A stretch of DNA of 44,096 nt from Burkholderiaceae bacterium (GTDB lineage: Bacteria > Pseudomonadota > Gammaproteobacteria > Burkholderiales > Burkholderiaceae_C), in the NCBI GenBank assembly GCA_019751915.1, contig JAIEMS010000032.1, forward strand, positions 1-44,096, read 5' to 3'. The notes beneath the pieces are model-generated. The model was not told where the DNA came from. It worked only from the letters and a program-made list of their open reading frames with translations, and searched no databases. Position 1 is the first letter of the stretch, and the number at the start of each line of letters is the position of its first letter. Positions 26,116 through 35,192 of this stretch are shown in pieces. Made by a program: the position numbers and the translations under genes.

Positions 26116-27312
26116 ATGGCCCGCACCGCTTTTCAATGGAACGACCCTTTTTTACTCGATCTGCAACTGACCGACGAGGAGCGCATGGTGCGCGAAGCCG
26201 CCGCTGCGTATTGCCAAAGTCGGCTGGCCCCGCGTGTGTTGGAGGCTTTTCGCCACGAAAAAACCGATACGGCCATTTTTCGTGAAATGGGCGAGCTTGG
26301 CTTGCTTGGCCCGACCATTCCCGAGGAATACGGTGGCCCGGGCCTGAACTATGTCTCTTACGGTTTGATTGCCCGCGAGATTGAGCGCGTCGATTCAGGC
26401 TACCGCTCCATGGCGAGCGTACAAAGCTCTTTGGTGATGGTGCCGATTTACGATTTTGGTACGGAAGCGCAAAAGCAAAAATACCTGCCCAAACTCGCCA
26501 GCGGTGAATGGATTGGCTGCTTTGGCCTGACCGAGCCTGACCACGGCTCTGACCCCGGCAGCATGGCAGCGCGGGCACGCAAGGTCGCTGGTGGCTACCA
26601 GCTCTCGGGCAGCAAGATGTGGATCACCAACAGCCCCATTGCCGATGTGTTTGTGGTGTGGGCCAAAGAGGTCAGCGAGGGCGGTGCCATTGGCCCGATT
26701 CGGGGCTTTGTGCTTGAGAAGGGAATGGCCGGTTTGTCGGCTCCCGTGATTGAAGGCAAAGTCGGTCTGCGCGCCTCGGTGACCGGTCAAATCGTGATGG
26801 ACAGTGTCTTTGTGCCGGAAGAAAACGCCTTTGAGCAGGTGCGCGGACTCAAAGGGCCGTTCACCTGCTTAGACAGTGCCCGCTACGGCATTGCTTGGGG
26901 TGCGCTCGGGGCCGCAGAATCTTGCTGGCACACCGCACGCCAGTACACGCTAGACCGCCAGCAGTTTGGCCGTCCACTGGCCGCGAACCAACTGGTGCAG
27001 AAAAAACTCGCCGATATGCAAACCGAGATTGCGCTGGGCTTGCAGGGGTGCCTGCGCTTGGGCCGCATGAAGGACGAGGGTGTGGCTTCGGTCGAGATTA
27101 CGTCGCTTATCAAGCGCAATAGCTGTGGCAAAGCGCTCGATATTGCCCGTCTGGCGCGCGACATGCTCGGGGGCAACGGTATCAGTGACGAGTTTGGTGT
27201 GGCCCGCCATTTGGTCAATCTGGAAGTGGTCAACACTTACGAGGGCACACACGATGTCCATGCCTTGATTTTGGGGCGTGCGCAAACGGGTATTGCGGCT
27301 TTTTCCAATTGA
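26116..27312 (+). CDS. gcdH: Glutaryl-CoA dehydrogenase (acyl-CoA dehydrogenase family)
   Basis: A 398-residue FAD enzyme that oxidises and decarboxylates glutaryl-CoA to crotonyl-CoA in lysine/tryptophan breakdown. FAD- and substrate-contact motifs: [36 protein letters not shown], and the catalytic Glu in [41 protein letters not shown] and [20 protein letters not shown] are typical of the glutaryl-CoA branch. The ATG at 26116 has AGGA about ten bases before it; an upstream start at 26086 is unlikely. It stands alone between the c-di-GMP cluster and a minus-strand gene. Confidence 0.93.
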   Translation: MARTAFQWNDPFLLDLQLTDEERMVREAAAAYCQSRLAPRVLEAFRHEKTDTAIFREMGELGLLGPTIPEEYGGPGLNYVSYGLIAREIERVDSGYRSMASVQSSLVMVPIYDFGTEAQKQKYLPKLASGEWIGCFGLTEPDHGSDPGSMAARARKVAGGYQLSGSKMWITNSPIADVFVVWAKEVSEGGAIGPIRGFVLEKGMAGLSAPVIEGKVGLRASVTGQIVMDSVFVPEENAFEQVRGLKGPFTCLDSARYGIAWGALGAAESCWHTARQYTLDRQQFGRPLAANQLVQKKLADMQTEIALGLQGCLRLGRMKDEGVASVEITSLIKRNSCGKALDIARLARDMLGGNGISDEFGVARHLVNLEVVNTYEGTHDVHALILGRAQTGIAAFSN

Positions 27313-27377
27313 GACCAGCACGGTAGCGTTGCTGGCCCGGAATGGTCAGAAATCGGTTTTGGGATCGAATTCGCAGC

Positions 27378-27434
27378 TATTTAGGGGTGCAGCGCTTATC
27401 TGGTAAGGTTTTGTTGCTATGAAATAAATAGCAA
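27378..27434 (+). repeat. Dispersed palindromic repeat, copy 5
   Basis: Contains GCAGCGCTTATCTGG and ends in the hairpin TTGCTAT-GAAATAA-ATAGCAA (27414-27434), identical in stem and loop to copy 1. It lies between the convergent gcdH gene and the 27447-27932 gene and may also act as their terminator. Confidence 0.6.
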
Positions 27435-27446
27435 TCCTTGCGTTAC

Positions 27447-27932
27447 TCACCTGCGCGCTGGTTTGGCAAAACCGCTTTCGGCCCACGCCAGTGCGCTGGC
27501 TGTAGTGAGTTGGAACGTGGGCGAGGCGGGCACCCGCGCTATTTCTTGGCCGTATCCATCGTGGGCGCTGAGGCTGGCGCTGGGGTTGTCGTCGTCGGGG
27601 ACGATGCTCAACAGCACCCGGACACGCTCGCCGTGCACGGTGATGGTGGTACTTTTGTTGAGTTGGGCGTGTAGCTGTTGTTCGTGTCGGCGCAGTACCT
27701 CGGAGGCCGTTTTGACCAGCGTATGAAACGCCGACACGTCCAGCGGTTTCGGGTTCTTTTTGTCCCGGCCCATAGTCCACGGGCCTACCAGCGCTGGCTC
27801 GGACTGCCCGTACAGCGTCATGGCAACAGCCCAGCCATCGTCGTCTTCGTTTTTGAGCACGCGCGCCCTCCAGTGGCCATCGCTCCAAAGGCGGGGTTCT
27901 TGGACAAGTTCGAAAGAGTCGTCGTCGGTCAT
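27447..27932 (-). CDS. Conserved-looking hypothetical protein
   Basis: I do not recognise this 161-residue protein. It is acidic at the start (MTDDDSFELVQEPRLWSDGH), has no signal peptide or membrane segment, and contains a WRARVLKNEDDDGWAVAMT segment, then VHGERVRVLLSIVPDDDNPS and ASLSAHDGYGQEIARVPASP, which look like beta-strand pairs. Codon use is like its neighbours and the frame is clean, so it is probably a real gene. It is convergent with gcdH and divergent from cheV, with a 155-base shared upstream region. No function is proposed. Confidence 0.7.
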   Translation of the reverse strand: MTDDDSFELVQEPRLWSDGHWRARVLKNEDDDGWAVAMTLYGQSEPALVGPWTMGRDKKNPKPLDVSAFHTLVKTASEVLRRHEQQLHAQLNKSTTITVHGERVRVLLSIVPDDDNPSASLSAHDGYGQEIARVPASPTFQLTTASALAWAESGFAKPARR

Positions 27933-28058
27933 GGGCTATACGCTCAAAAAGCTGTCAAGCTTATGGCAAGCGCAGTTTTGCAACACCATTGCCTTGAAAA
28001 TATGTCTTTTGTAAAACCAGTGGTATATAGCTACACGCTAGAACCTAAAATTTGACAA

Positions 28059-28079
28059 CGCGGGTCCCCGCGCAAAGGA
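28059..28079 (+). promoter_or_regulatory. Hairpin next to the cheV ribosome-binding site
   Basis: CGCGGG (28059-28064) pairs with CCCGCG (28067-28072), directly followed by the AAAGGA ribosome site and the ATG at 28088. TTGACA occurs at 28052-28057, just before the stem. A GC-rich stem here could limit or buffer translation of cheV. Confidence 0.35.
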
Positions 28080-28087
28080 TTGATACG

Positions 28088-29050
28088 ATGAGCACCGCAG
28101 CACAAAAAGAGATAGATGAGCGAACCAATCTAACCAGCTCCAACAAGTTTGAGTTGTTGTTGTTTCGTTTGGGGACTGATGTCGCCTTGGGGCAGTCGGA
28201 ACTCTTTGGCATTAACGTTTTTAAGGTTCGGGAAATTGTGGCAATGCCCAATATCACCCCGATTGCCGGAGGCACACCGTTTTCTTTGGGCGTGGTCAAT
28301 TTGCGCGGGCAGGTCATTCCCGTGCTGGATTTGCCCGCCATCGTCGGCTGCAAGCCCAAAACCGGGCTGAACATCATGTTAGTGACGGAGTTTGCCCGCA
28401 CAACGCAGGCATTTGCCGTGGAATCGGTGGAAGATATTGTTCGGCTCGAATGGACGCAGGTGCTGTCGGCAGAGACCAGCGGAGCGTCTGGCAAGATGGT
28501 CACCAGCATTGTGCGACTCGATGGCAACACCGATGGCACCCGGCTGGCGCAAGTGCTGGACGTTGAGGCCATTTTGCAAACCGTCACGCCGGTGCAGCAA
28601 TCGCATGCAGAAGAGCAACGGGTGCGCCCGAAACTCAACATCCGCCCCGGTGCCATCATTTTGGCCGCAGACGACTCTTTTGTTGCCCGCGCGTTGATCG
28701 AAAAAGAGCTGCAGGCCATGCACGCTCCCTACGAAATGACCAAAACGGGTAAAGAAGCGTGGGATCGGCTCAATGCCATTGCCAAGAGCGCGGAGTCTGA
28801 AGGCAAGACGATTTTGGACCGGGTCTGTATGGTGCTGACCGACTTAGAAATGCCCGAGATGGATGGTTTTACCCTGACGCGCAACATCAAGCAAGATGCC
28901 CGTTTTAAGGGCCTGCCGGTGGTGATTCACTCATCGTTGTCAGGTTCGGCCAACGAAGACCATGTGCGCGGCGTGGGTGCCGATGGCTACGTTGCCAAGT
29001 TTGTGGCCGAAGACTTGTCTTCGACCATCCGCAGCGTGCTTCCGTTCTAA
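28088..29050 (+). CDS. cheV: Chemotaxis protein CheV (CheW-receiver fusion)
   Basis: A 320-residue protein with a CheW-like coupling domain (about residues 20-175: INVFKVREIVAMPNITPIAG, SLGVVNLRGQVIPVLDLPAI) and a C-terminal receiver domain (about 195-320: ILAADDSFVARALIEKEL). The phosphoacceptor is Asp252 in LTDLEMPEMDGF, and the switch Ser/Thr and Lys lie in HSSLSGSANEDH and VAKFVAEDL. CheV links chemoreceptors to CheA and adapts the signal. No other che genes are near, so this is a stand-alone cheV, which is common. The ATG at 28088 has an AAAGGA site. A repeat copy with a strong hairpin follows the stop and may end transcription. Confidence 0.93.
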   Translation: MSTAAQKEIDERTNLTSSNKFELLLFRLGTDVALGQSELFGINVFKVREIVAMPNITPIAGGTPFSLGVVNLRGQVIPVLDLPAIVGCKPKTGLNIMLVTEFARTTQAFAVESVEDIVRLEWTQVLSAETSGASGKMVTSIVRLDGNTDGTRLAQVLDVEAILQTVTPVQQSHAEEQRVRPKLNIRPGAIILAADDSFVARALIEKELQAMHAPYEMTKTGKEAWDRLNAIAKSAESEGKTILDRVCMVLTDLEMPEMDGFTLTRNIKQDARFKGLPVVIHSSLSGSANEDHVRGVGADGYVAKFVAEDLSSTIRSVLPF

Positions 29051-29059
29051 AAAAGCGGT

Positions 29060-29114
29060 AAAAATAGCATCTAGCACTTGTCTGGTAATGGTTAGATGCT
29101 ATTTGTTTGATAGC
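29060..29114 (+). repeat. Dispersed palindromic repeat, copy 6, acting as a likely terminator
   Basis: AAATAGCATCTA (29062-29073) pairs perfectly over 12 bases with TAGATGCTATTT (29093-29104). TTGTTTGATAGC follows. It is a diverged repeat copy placed between the cheV stop and the convergent permease gene, and the strong stem plus T-rich tail would suit a terminator. Confidence 0.6.
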
Positions 29115-29136
29115 GCATGTTGGTGCGCCCTACACC

Positions 29137-30252
29137 TCATACGAGGTTGGCGGCGTGGAGTTCTTTTTTCAGGTAGGCGTAAAACAGCGGCGCTGCCACC
29201 AGCCCCGCTGGGCCGAAAACGGCCTCTGCAACAAACATCACACTCAGTAGCTCCCACACCCCCATGTGGGTGCGTTGGCCGACAACCTTGGCATTGATGA
29301 CGTATTCGGCCTTGTGGATCAGCACCAAAAAGCCTAAACAGGCCAGCGCTGCCGCTGGTGAGACCGACAACCCAACGATGGTGATGACCGCATTGCACAG
29401 CAGGTTGCCGACAATCGGAATCAAGCCCGCCACAAAAGTAATGGTGATGAGTACCGGTGTGTAAGGCAAGGAGATGCCGCTCAGGGGCAGCACCACCAGT
29501 AGAAACACCGCCGTCAGCAGCGTATTGAAAGTCGCAATCCAAAATTGTGCTGCCACGATTTGGCGGAAAGCGTCGCCAAAAAGTGCGATACGCAACACCA
29601 ACTCTTGGGCCAGCGGCCCACGCCCTGCCCCGACTTGGCGCACTGCGGCCAGTGCCCCAATCAACAAACCCACATAGGCAAACAGCAGCCCACCGAGCCA
29701 AGCGCGTCCGGCCAATGCCAGCGTCCCGGCCTGCGCACCCAAATAGCTGGCAAGGCTGCGCTGAATTTCGTCTGCACCAGCAGGCAATTGATTGGCAATG
29801 TCGGGGGGGAGCTTTTGGCGCAGTTCGAGCACGGTGCGCGCCATGTAATTGAGCAGTTCGCGGTATTGTTGCGGCGCATCGACCACATAGCCACGCGAGT
29901 GTGACAAGCCCAGCACCAGCAAGCCCAATGGTGCCAACACCACCAGTGTCGCCGCCATAATTTGAAAGGGCCTTGGCACATCGATGGTGCTAGGGATGCG
30001 CCCCCACAGCAGCGAAAATCGCGGCGCTAGCCAGCGTGTCAGCAAGAACCCCAAACAAACACACAGCAAACCCGGCAGCAGCCCGCGCCACATGACCAGC
30101 AGCAACGCGGCCCCCATCAGGCCATAACTGGCCAGCACGACCCCGGAAGAGGCCCGTGGTGCAGCCACCGAGAGGGGTGTGGAGAGTGCGGCGGGGGCAG
30201 CTTGAACAGGGGCAATAGCGCTGTGGGAAGGCGGTGGAAGCAGTGGCCCCAT
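29137..30252 (-). CDS. AI-2E family transporter (PerM-like permease)
   Basis: A 371-residue inner-membrane protein of the AI-2E/UPF0118 family with about eight hydrophobic segments. Conserved parts near the end are PYTPVLITITFVAGLIPIVG and GQRTHMGVWELLSVMFVAEA, then FGPAGLVAAPLFYAYLK. Despite the name, members transport varied substrates, some acting as cation/proton antiporters, and no autoinducer genes are near. The N-terminal 35 residues are Pro/Ala-rich and cytosolic. The gene is followed on its own strand by the repeat at 29060-29114, and the purM stop lies 30 bases upstream of its start. Confidence 0.87.
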   Translation of the reverse strand: MGPLLPPPSHSAIAPVQAAPAALSTPLSVAAPRASSGVVLASYGLMGAALLLVMWRGLLPGLLCVCLGFLLTRWLAPRFSLLWGRIPSTIDVPRPFQIMAATLVVLAPLGLLVLGLSHSRGYVVDAPQQYRELLNYMARTVLELRQKLPPDIANQLPAGADEIQRSLASYLGAQAGTLALAGRAWLGGLLFAYVGLLIGALAAVRQVGAGRGPLAQELVLRIALFGDAFRQIVAAQFWIATFNTLLTAVFLLVVLPLSGISLPYTPVLITITFVAGLIPIVGNLLCNAVITIVGLSVSPAAALACLGFLVLIHKAEYVINAKVVGQRTHMGVWELLSVMFVAEAVFGPAGLVAAPLFYAYLKKELHAANLV

Positions 30253-30281
30253 GGCGTTTGGCTTGGTGCTTCTGTGTTTTT

Positions 30282-31328
30282 TTAACGCACGACGACAGCG
30301 TGATCTTCGCCGCGCGGTGCAATCGCACCAATGGTATAGACCTGCTCACCGGCAGCGCGCAGCGTGGCAGCGGTGGCCTGTGCATGCTCGGCCGCTACCA
30401 CCACCACCATGCCAATGCCGTTGTTGAAGGTGCGGTTCATTTCGGTGTCGTCGATACCAGCGGTTTGTTGCAACCACGCAAACAATTCGGTTTGCGGCCA
30501 GCTGCCTTTTTGCAAGTGGGCAGCCGTGCCTTCGGGCAGTACGCGGGGAATGTTTTCCAGCAAGCCACCGCCAGTGATGTGGGCCAGTGCCTTGATCGGG
30601 TGGGCGGCCAGCGCTGCCAACACGTTTTTGACGTAGAGGCGGGTTGGCTCCATGATGGCCTGCTTGAAGGGCTTGCCATCGAGTGTGGCCGGTGCGTTAG
30701 CGCCTGCGCGCTCAATGCACTTGCGTACCAGCGAAAAGCCATTGGAATGCACACCGCTCGATGCCAAACCCAGCACCACATCGCCCGGCTGGACGCTTTG
30801 GCCGGTGAGGATTTTCGATTTTTCGACCGCGCCGACGGCAAAACCGGCCAAGTCGTACTCACCGGCAGGGTACATGCCGGGCATCTCAGCGGTTTCGCCG
30901 CCAATCAGCGCACAGCCAGAGAGTTCGCAGCCCTTGGCAATGCCGCCGACCACTGCCGCAGCGGTATCGACATCGAGCTTGCCGCAGGCAAAGTAATCGA
31001 GAAAGAACAGTGGCTCGGCCCCTTGCACCAGCACATCGTTGACGCTCATGGCAACCAAGTCGATGCCCACGGTGTCGTGCATATTCCATTCAAAGGCCAA
31101 TTTGAGCTTGGTGCCCACGCCATCGGTGCCGCTAACGAGCACGGGTTCTTGGTAGCGTTTAGGTACTTCAAACAGCGCGCCAAAGCCGCCAATACCGGCC
31201 AGCACGCCCTCGCGCATGGTCTTTTTGGCCAGTGGTTTGATGCGTTCAACCAGTGCGTCACCAGCGTCAATATCGACACCAGCGTCTTTGTAGGAGAGGG
31301 GGGTAGGGGTGGTAGCAGAAGAGCTCAT
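30282..31328 (-). CDS. purM: Phosphoribosylformylglycinamidine cyclo-ligase (AIR synthetase)
   Basis: PurM (348 residues) closes the imidazole ring in step five of purine synthesis, using ATP. Landmarks: [79 protein letters not shown] and [17 protein letters not shown], all typical of the family. The 'xYxDAGVD' start motif confirms the N-terminus. The permease gene lies 30 bases downstream on the same strand and may share its transcript. hda starts in the opposite direction 181 bases away. Confidence 0.97.
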   Translation of the reverse strand: MSSSATTPTPLSYKDAGVDIDAGDALVERIKPLAKKTMREGVLAGIGGFGALFEVPKRYQEPVLVSGTDGVGTKLKLAFEWNMHDTVGIDLVAMSVNDVLVQGAEPLFFLDYFACGKLDVDTAAAVVGGIAKGCELSGCALIGGETAEMPGMYPAGEYDLAGFAVGAVEKSKILTGQSVQPGDVVLGLASSGVHSNGFSLVRKCIERAGANAPATLDGKPFKQAIMEPTRLYVKNVLAALAAHPIKALAHITGGGLLENIPRVLPEGTAAHLQKGSWPQTELFAWLQQTAGIDDTEMNRTFNNGIGMVVVVAAEHAQATAATLRAAGEQVYTIGAIAPRGEDHAVVVR

Positions 31329-31509
31329 GGCGGGTGCAGCACGAAGTAGCGTGCCAACAGACTAAAATTTGCACGGATTCTACGGGCTGTGCCCATTGCC
31401 CTGCCTAAAGTTACCCTTCTTCACCGCCCTTTGTTACCTTGCACGCTGCTTCCATGCCACGATTTGCCTTCTTTTCATGCGCCGTCATGCACCTGTGGGG
31501 GTGTCGGCC

Positions 31510-32205
31510 ATGAAGCAGCTTGCCCTGGACATCGGCTTGGCACCCGGCCCGACGTTAGAGCGGTTTTTTGCCGGGCCTAACGCTGCGGCGCTACAACACC
31601 TGTTGCAGTCGGTCGGCGGTACGGGTAGCGATGCCCGCTCCCCCATCCCCACCTACCTGTGGGGCGAGGCGGGCAGCGGTAAATCGCATTTGCTCAAGGC
31701 CGTGCGCGAAGCGCTGCGCGAGCAAGGCGCTAGCGTCGGTTGGCTCGATGCCGCCAGCAAGGGCCGACACGCCTTTGACGAAAACTGGGTTGCTGTGCTG
31801 TTGGACGATGTTCACCTGTACAACACCTCGCAGCAAAACGTCGCCTTTAACTGGTTCATCAACGCCATGAGCCCCACCAACGGCGTGCCGCGTTGGGTGT
31901 TGGCCGCTGGCAGCTTGCCTCCACCCGATTTGCCACTGCGCGCCGATTTGCGCAGCCGCTTGGGCTGGGGCCACGTCTTTCAGTTGCACATGCCCGGCGA
32001 GGCCGAATGCCGCACCGTGCTGCGCCAAGAAGCCACAGCGCGGGGCGTAGCGTTGGGTGAAGATGTGATGGATTACATGCTGTGGCATTTTTCGCGCGAT
32101 CTGGGCAGTCTGATGCACTTGCTCGATCAGCTCGACAGCTATGCTTTGCGCACCCGGCGCGCCATCACGATACCGCTGCTCAAAGATATGCTCGATTCCG
32201 AGTGA
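31510..32205 (+). CDS. hda: DnaA regulatory inactivator Hda
   Basis: Hda (231 residues) is a DnaA-like AAA+ protein that works with the DNA sliding clamp to hydrolyse DnaA-bound ATP after initiation. The N-terminal clamp-binding motif is KQLALDIGL, right after the ATG at 31510. The Walker A is GEAGSGKSHLL and Walker B LLDDVHLYN. LPLRADLRSRLGWGHVFQL carries the arginine region, and the C-terminal DLGSLMHLLDQLDSYALRTR is as in DnaA domain III. In-frame starts further upstream (31369) would add an unrelated leader. It heads an hda-HAD-pcnB-folK run. Confidence 0.94.
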   Translation: MKQLALDIGLAPGPTLERFFAGPNAAALQHLLQSVGGTGSDARSPIPTYLWGEAGSGKSHLLKAVREALREQGASVGWLDAASKGRHAFDENWVAVLLDDVHLYNTSQQNVAFNWFINAMSPTNGVPRWVLAAGSLPPPDLPLRADLRSRLGWGHVFQLHMPGEAECRTVLRQEATARGVALGEDVMDYMLWHFSRDLGSLMHLLDQLDSYALRTRRAITIPLLKDMLDSE

Positions 32206-32246
32206 GCAGCGTCCTTTTTTTGTTCCTGTTCTTGCCTTCGTACCGA

Positions 32247-32948
32247 ATGACCCTTGACACCCCGGCATCGCGCCCCCGGCTAGCCCTGTTTGACCTTGAC
32301 CACACCCTGCTGCCGATTGACTCCGACTACGAGTGGGGTGAGTTCACCACCCGCATTGGTTGGACAGATCCGCAAGAGTTTGGCCGTCGCAATGCCGAGT
32401 TTTTTGCCCACTACCAAGCGGGCACGCTCGACATCCACGAATATGTGCGTTTTGCCACCCAAGCTATTTGCCAGCATGGCCCCGAGGCTGCTGCGCTGGC
32501 CCATGCACGCTTTATGCAGGAAGTGATTGCTGCGGCCATCCGCCCAGCCGCATTGGCGCTGCTGCGCCAACACCAAGCGGCGGGCGACCATGTGCTCATC
32601 ATCACCGCCACCAATGAGTTCGTCACCCGCCCGATTGCCCAAGCGCTGGGCGTGTCGGAGTTGTTGGCTACCGATTTGGAGCGTGGTGCCGATGGCTGGT
32701 TTACCGGCAACATTCAGGGCGAGCCCAACATGCGCGAGGGCAAGGTGCGCCGCATGGAGCAATGGCTGGCACAGCACCAATGGGACTGGGCCGATGTGCA
32801 CAGCACTTTCTACAGCGACTCGACCAACGATGTGCCCCTGCTCGAAAAAGTCAATGAGCCGGTTGCCACCAACCCCGATGACCGCTTGCGCGCCTTGGCG
32901 CAGCAGCGCGGCTGGCGGATTCTGGACTTATTTGCGGGCACACCATGA
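32247..32948 (+). CDS. HAD-superfamily (subfamily IB, SerB-like) phosphatase
   Basis: A 233-residue hydrolase with the four HAD motifs: the nucleophile in LALFDLDHTLLPIDSDYEW, the Thr motif in LIITATNEFVTRPIA, the Lys region in MREGKVRRMEQWL, and the last Asp in FYSDSTNDVPLLE. Subfamily IB includes phosphoserine, histidinol-phosphate and CicA-type phosphatases; the substrate cannot be told. It lies 41 bases after hda, and its stop codon overlaps the pcnB start (ATGA). The ATG at 32247 places the nucleophile at about residue 16, normal for the family. Confidence 0.9.
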   Translation: MTLDTPASRPRLALFDLDHTLLPIDSDYEWGEFTTRIGWTDPQEFGRRNAEFFAHYQAGTLDIHEYVRFATQAICQHGPEAAALAHARFMQEVIAAAIRPAALALLRQHQAAGDHVLIITATNEFVTRPIAQALGVSELLATDLERGADGWFTGNIQGEPNMREGKVRRMEQWLAQHQWDWADVHSTFYSDSTNDVPLLEKVNEPVATNPDDRLRALAQQRGWRILDLFAGTP

Positions 32949-34507
32949 TCAAAAAATTCATCGACAAACTGATCGCTAAAGCAACCCCCAGTGGCCGCAA
33001 GGCGCTGGCACCGCGTTTTGGCAAGCGCGAGGAAATACCCGCTTCGGTGCATGGTATCGATGCCCGTCAGGTCGATCGCAATGCGATGGATGTGGTGCGT
33101 ACCCTCAAGGATGCTGGTTTTGAGGCCTACATCGTCGGCGGTGCGGTGCGCGATCTGCTGCTGGGGCTGCGGCCCAAAGATTTTGATGTGGCAACCAACG
33201 CTACGCCCGAGCAAATACGGGGCTTGTTTCGGCGCGCCTTCATCATTGGGCGGCGTTTTCGCATTGTGCATGTGGTCTATGGGCGCGGGCGTGAGGACGA
33301 GGACGTGATCGAGGTCTCGACCTTTCGCGCTTTTCTCGATAACGCTGCTGCCGAGCAGGTCAAGGGCAACGAAAAAACCAGTCGCCACGCTTTGATGGGC
33401 ATGCAGCATGCCGTTGATTCGACCGGGCGCGTGCTGCGCGACAACGTTTGGGGCCCGCAGGACGAAGATGCGACCCGGCGCGACTTCACCCTCAACGCCA
33501 TGTACTACGACCCTGAGACGCAGGTGGTGGTCGATTACCACAAAGGCATTGAGGACGCTCGGCAAAAGCTCCTGCGCATGATTGGTGACCCCGCCATGCG
33601 CTACCGCGAAGACCCGGTTCGCATTATTCGGGCGGTGCGTTTTGCCGCCAAATTGAGTGCGCTGGGCTTTGCGTTGGAACTCAAAACAGCCGCGCCTTTG
33701 GTGCAGTCGCAGGCGCTGCTGGCCGACGTGCCGCAAAGCCGGATGTTTGACGAAATGCTCAAGCTCTTGCAAACCGGCCACGCGATTGCCACTATTGAGC
33801 AACTGAAAAAATTGGGCATGTCGCGCGGTATTTATCCGCTGCTCGATGTCGTGGTCGAGCGGGCCGAGTCGCCTTTTGTGCGCGCGGCGTTGGCCGATAC
33901 CGACCGCCGTGTCGAAGAGGGCAAGCCCGTTGCCCCGAGCTTTTTGCTGTCGTGCGTGCTTTGGCAAGATGTGCGCGATGGCTGGAACAAGCGCTTGGGA
34001 GCCAACCATCCGCACCCGCTGGAGGCGTTGCAAGATGCTATTGACGAGGCGTTTGATAAGCGCATTGGCGATGTCTCTGGGCGCGGTAGGCTGGCCGCCG
34101 ATATGCGCGAAATTTGGGTGATGCAGCCCCGGTTTGAAAAACGTTCAGGCCGTATTCCCCACAGCATGGTGACGCAGTTGCGCTTTCGCGCTGGGTTTGA
34201 CTTTCTGCGTTTGCGCGCCGAGGTCGGCGAGATTGACGAGGCGTTGTCCGAGTGGTGGCAAGAGTTCAGCACTGCCGATGAAGATCGGCGCTACGACCTG
34301 CTAGAGCAGGCCCGTGAAGAGCAAAAAGCCCTTCTGCGTGCCCAAAAGCCTGTCGTGCGGCGCGTGCCCAAGTCGGCAGCGGTGGCTGGTGACACCGGGT
34401 TCAACGTGCCCGAGGCCGATGCTGCTGATACCGGCGCACCTAAAAAGCGCCGTCGCCGTCGCCGCAAACCCGGTGCGGGTGAAGGTGGTGCTGGCGGTGC
34501 CGAGTAA
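32945..34507 (+). CDS. pcnB: Poly(A) polymerase I
   Basis: PcnB (520 residues) adds 3' poly(A) tails to RNA and promotes decay. The nucleotidyltransferase core is clear: EAYIVGGAVRDLLLGLRP with KDFDVATNATPEQIRGLF holding the DxD metal pair. RAFIIGRRFRIVHVVYG, RRDFTLNAMYYDPE and RYREDPVRIIRAVRFAAKL mark it as the polymerase rather than a CCA-adding enzyme. The tail ends in a run of Arg/Lys (KKRRRRRRKPG) typical of RNA-binding C-termini. Its ATG overlaps the HAD gene stop, and folK follows after 7 bases. Confidence 0.95.
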   Translation: MIKKFIDKLIAKATPSGRKALAPRFGKREEIPASVHGIDARQVDRNAMDVVRTLKDAGFEAYIVGGAVRDLLLGLRPKDFDVATNATPEQIRGLFRRAFIIGRRFRIVHVVYGRGREDEDVIEVSTFRAFLDNAAAEQVKGNEKTSRHALMGMQHAVDSTGRVLRDNVWGPQDEDATRRDFTLNAMYYDPETQVVVDYHKGIEDARQKLLRMIGDPAMRYREDPVRIIRAVRFAAKLSALGFALELKTAAPLVQSQALLADVPQSRMFDEMLKLLQTGHAIATIEQLKKLGMSRGIYPLLDVVVERAESPFVRAALADTDRRVEEGKPVAPSFLLSCVLWQDVRDGWNKRLGANHPHPLEALQDAIDEAFDKRIGDVSGRGRLAADMREIWVMQPRFEKRSGRIPHSMVTQLRFRAGFDFLRLRAEVGEIDEALSEWWQEFSTADEDRRYDLLEQAREEQKALLRAQKPVVRRVPKSAAVAGDTGFNVPEADAADTGAPKKRRRRRRKPGAGEGGAGGAE

Positions 34508-34514
34508 CAGCGCC

Positions 34515-35027
34515 ATGCCTACCAGCGGAACTGCCGCTGCAACGGTTTGGATTGGCCTAGGCGCGAACTTGGGCCAGTGTGCTCCGGCGCTGCGCCGGGC
34601 TTTGCAGGCGGTACATGCCTTGCCCGGCACGCGGGTGTTGCGGGCCTCATCGCTGTACCGTAGCGCTCCGGTCGATTCCAGCGGCCCCGATTACCTGAAT
34701 GCGGTGGCAGAGATCGCGACGGTGCTGGCACCGCAAGCGCTGTTGCAAGCTCTGCAAACGATTGAGTGGGCCGCCGGACGTGAGCGCCCGTACCGCAATG
34801 CGCCGCGCACGTTGGACTTGGATATTTTGTTCTTTGGCGATGAGCAAATTGCCACGGCCACTTTGATGGTGCCCCACCCGCGCATCTATGAGCGCGCCTT
34901 TGTGCTGTGCCCTTTGGCCGAGTTGGCCCCCGAGCGTGTCACGCCCGAGCAACTCCAAGCGGTGCAACACCAGCGCGTTGAGCGCACCCCAACTTTAGAT
35001 GGGCTGCTCGATGGGCTTGTAGCCTGA
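34515..35027 (+). CDS. folK: HPPK: 2-amino-4-hydroxy-6-hydroxymethyldihydropteridine diphosphokinase
   Basis: FolK (170 residues) transfers pyrophosphate from ATP to the pterin in folate synthesis. The family segments are VWIGLGANLGQCAPALRRAL, SSLYRSAPVDSSGPDYLNAV, RPYRNAPRTLDLDILFFGD (metal Asp pair) and VPHPRIYERAFVLCPLAELA. The ATG at 34515 lies 7 bases after pcnB, so the two are probably cotranscribed. The order pcnB-folK is common in proteobacteria. A repeat copy follows 21 bases after the stop. Confidence 0.96.
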   Translation: MPTSGTAAATVWIGLGANLGQCAPALRRALQAVHALPGTRVLRASSLYRSAPVDSSGPDYLNAVAEIATVLAPQALLQALQTIEWAAGRERPYRNAPRTLDLDILFFGDEQIATATLMVPHPRIYERAFVLCPLAELAPERVTPEQLQAVQHQRVERTPTLDGLLDGLVA

Positions 35028-35048
35028 TTTTTGGGGAGTTTAGGGGCT

Positions 35049-35103
35049 AAATTGGCTTCTAGCCCTTGATGGATCAGTATTTATTGCTCTATTTTTAGGA
35101 GCA
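35049..35103 (+). repeat. Dispersed palindromic repeat, copy 7
   Basis: AAATTGGCTTCTAGCCCTTG then ATGGATCAGTATTTATTGCTC and TTAGGAGCA. It ends with a small TGCTC/GAGCA hairpin. It lies between folK and the DUF2946 gene. Confidence 0.65.
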
Positions 35104-35192
35104 TTTTCGAGCTGTTGTGATGGACTGACACACGGGTTGGTGCAGCCATCGTGCATTGCCTTTTTCAAACGGCACGTTGATAATCGCGCCCC

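Noticed and set aside
30234-31349. A 371-codon plus-strand open frame opposite purM
   Set aside because: purM on the other strand is certain; the frame is a shadow with His/Gly/Ala-rich content.
30253-31509. A purine riboswitch ahead of purM
   Set aside because: No purine-aptamer core or matching stem-loops could be seen in the 181 bases between purM and hda.
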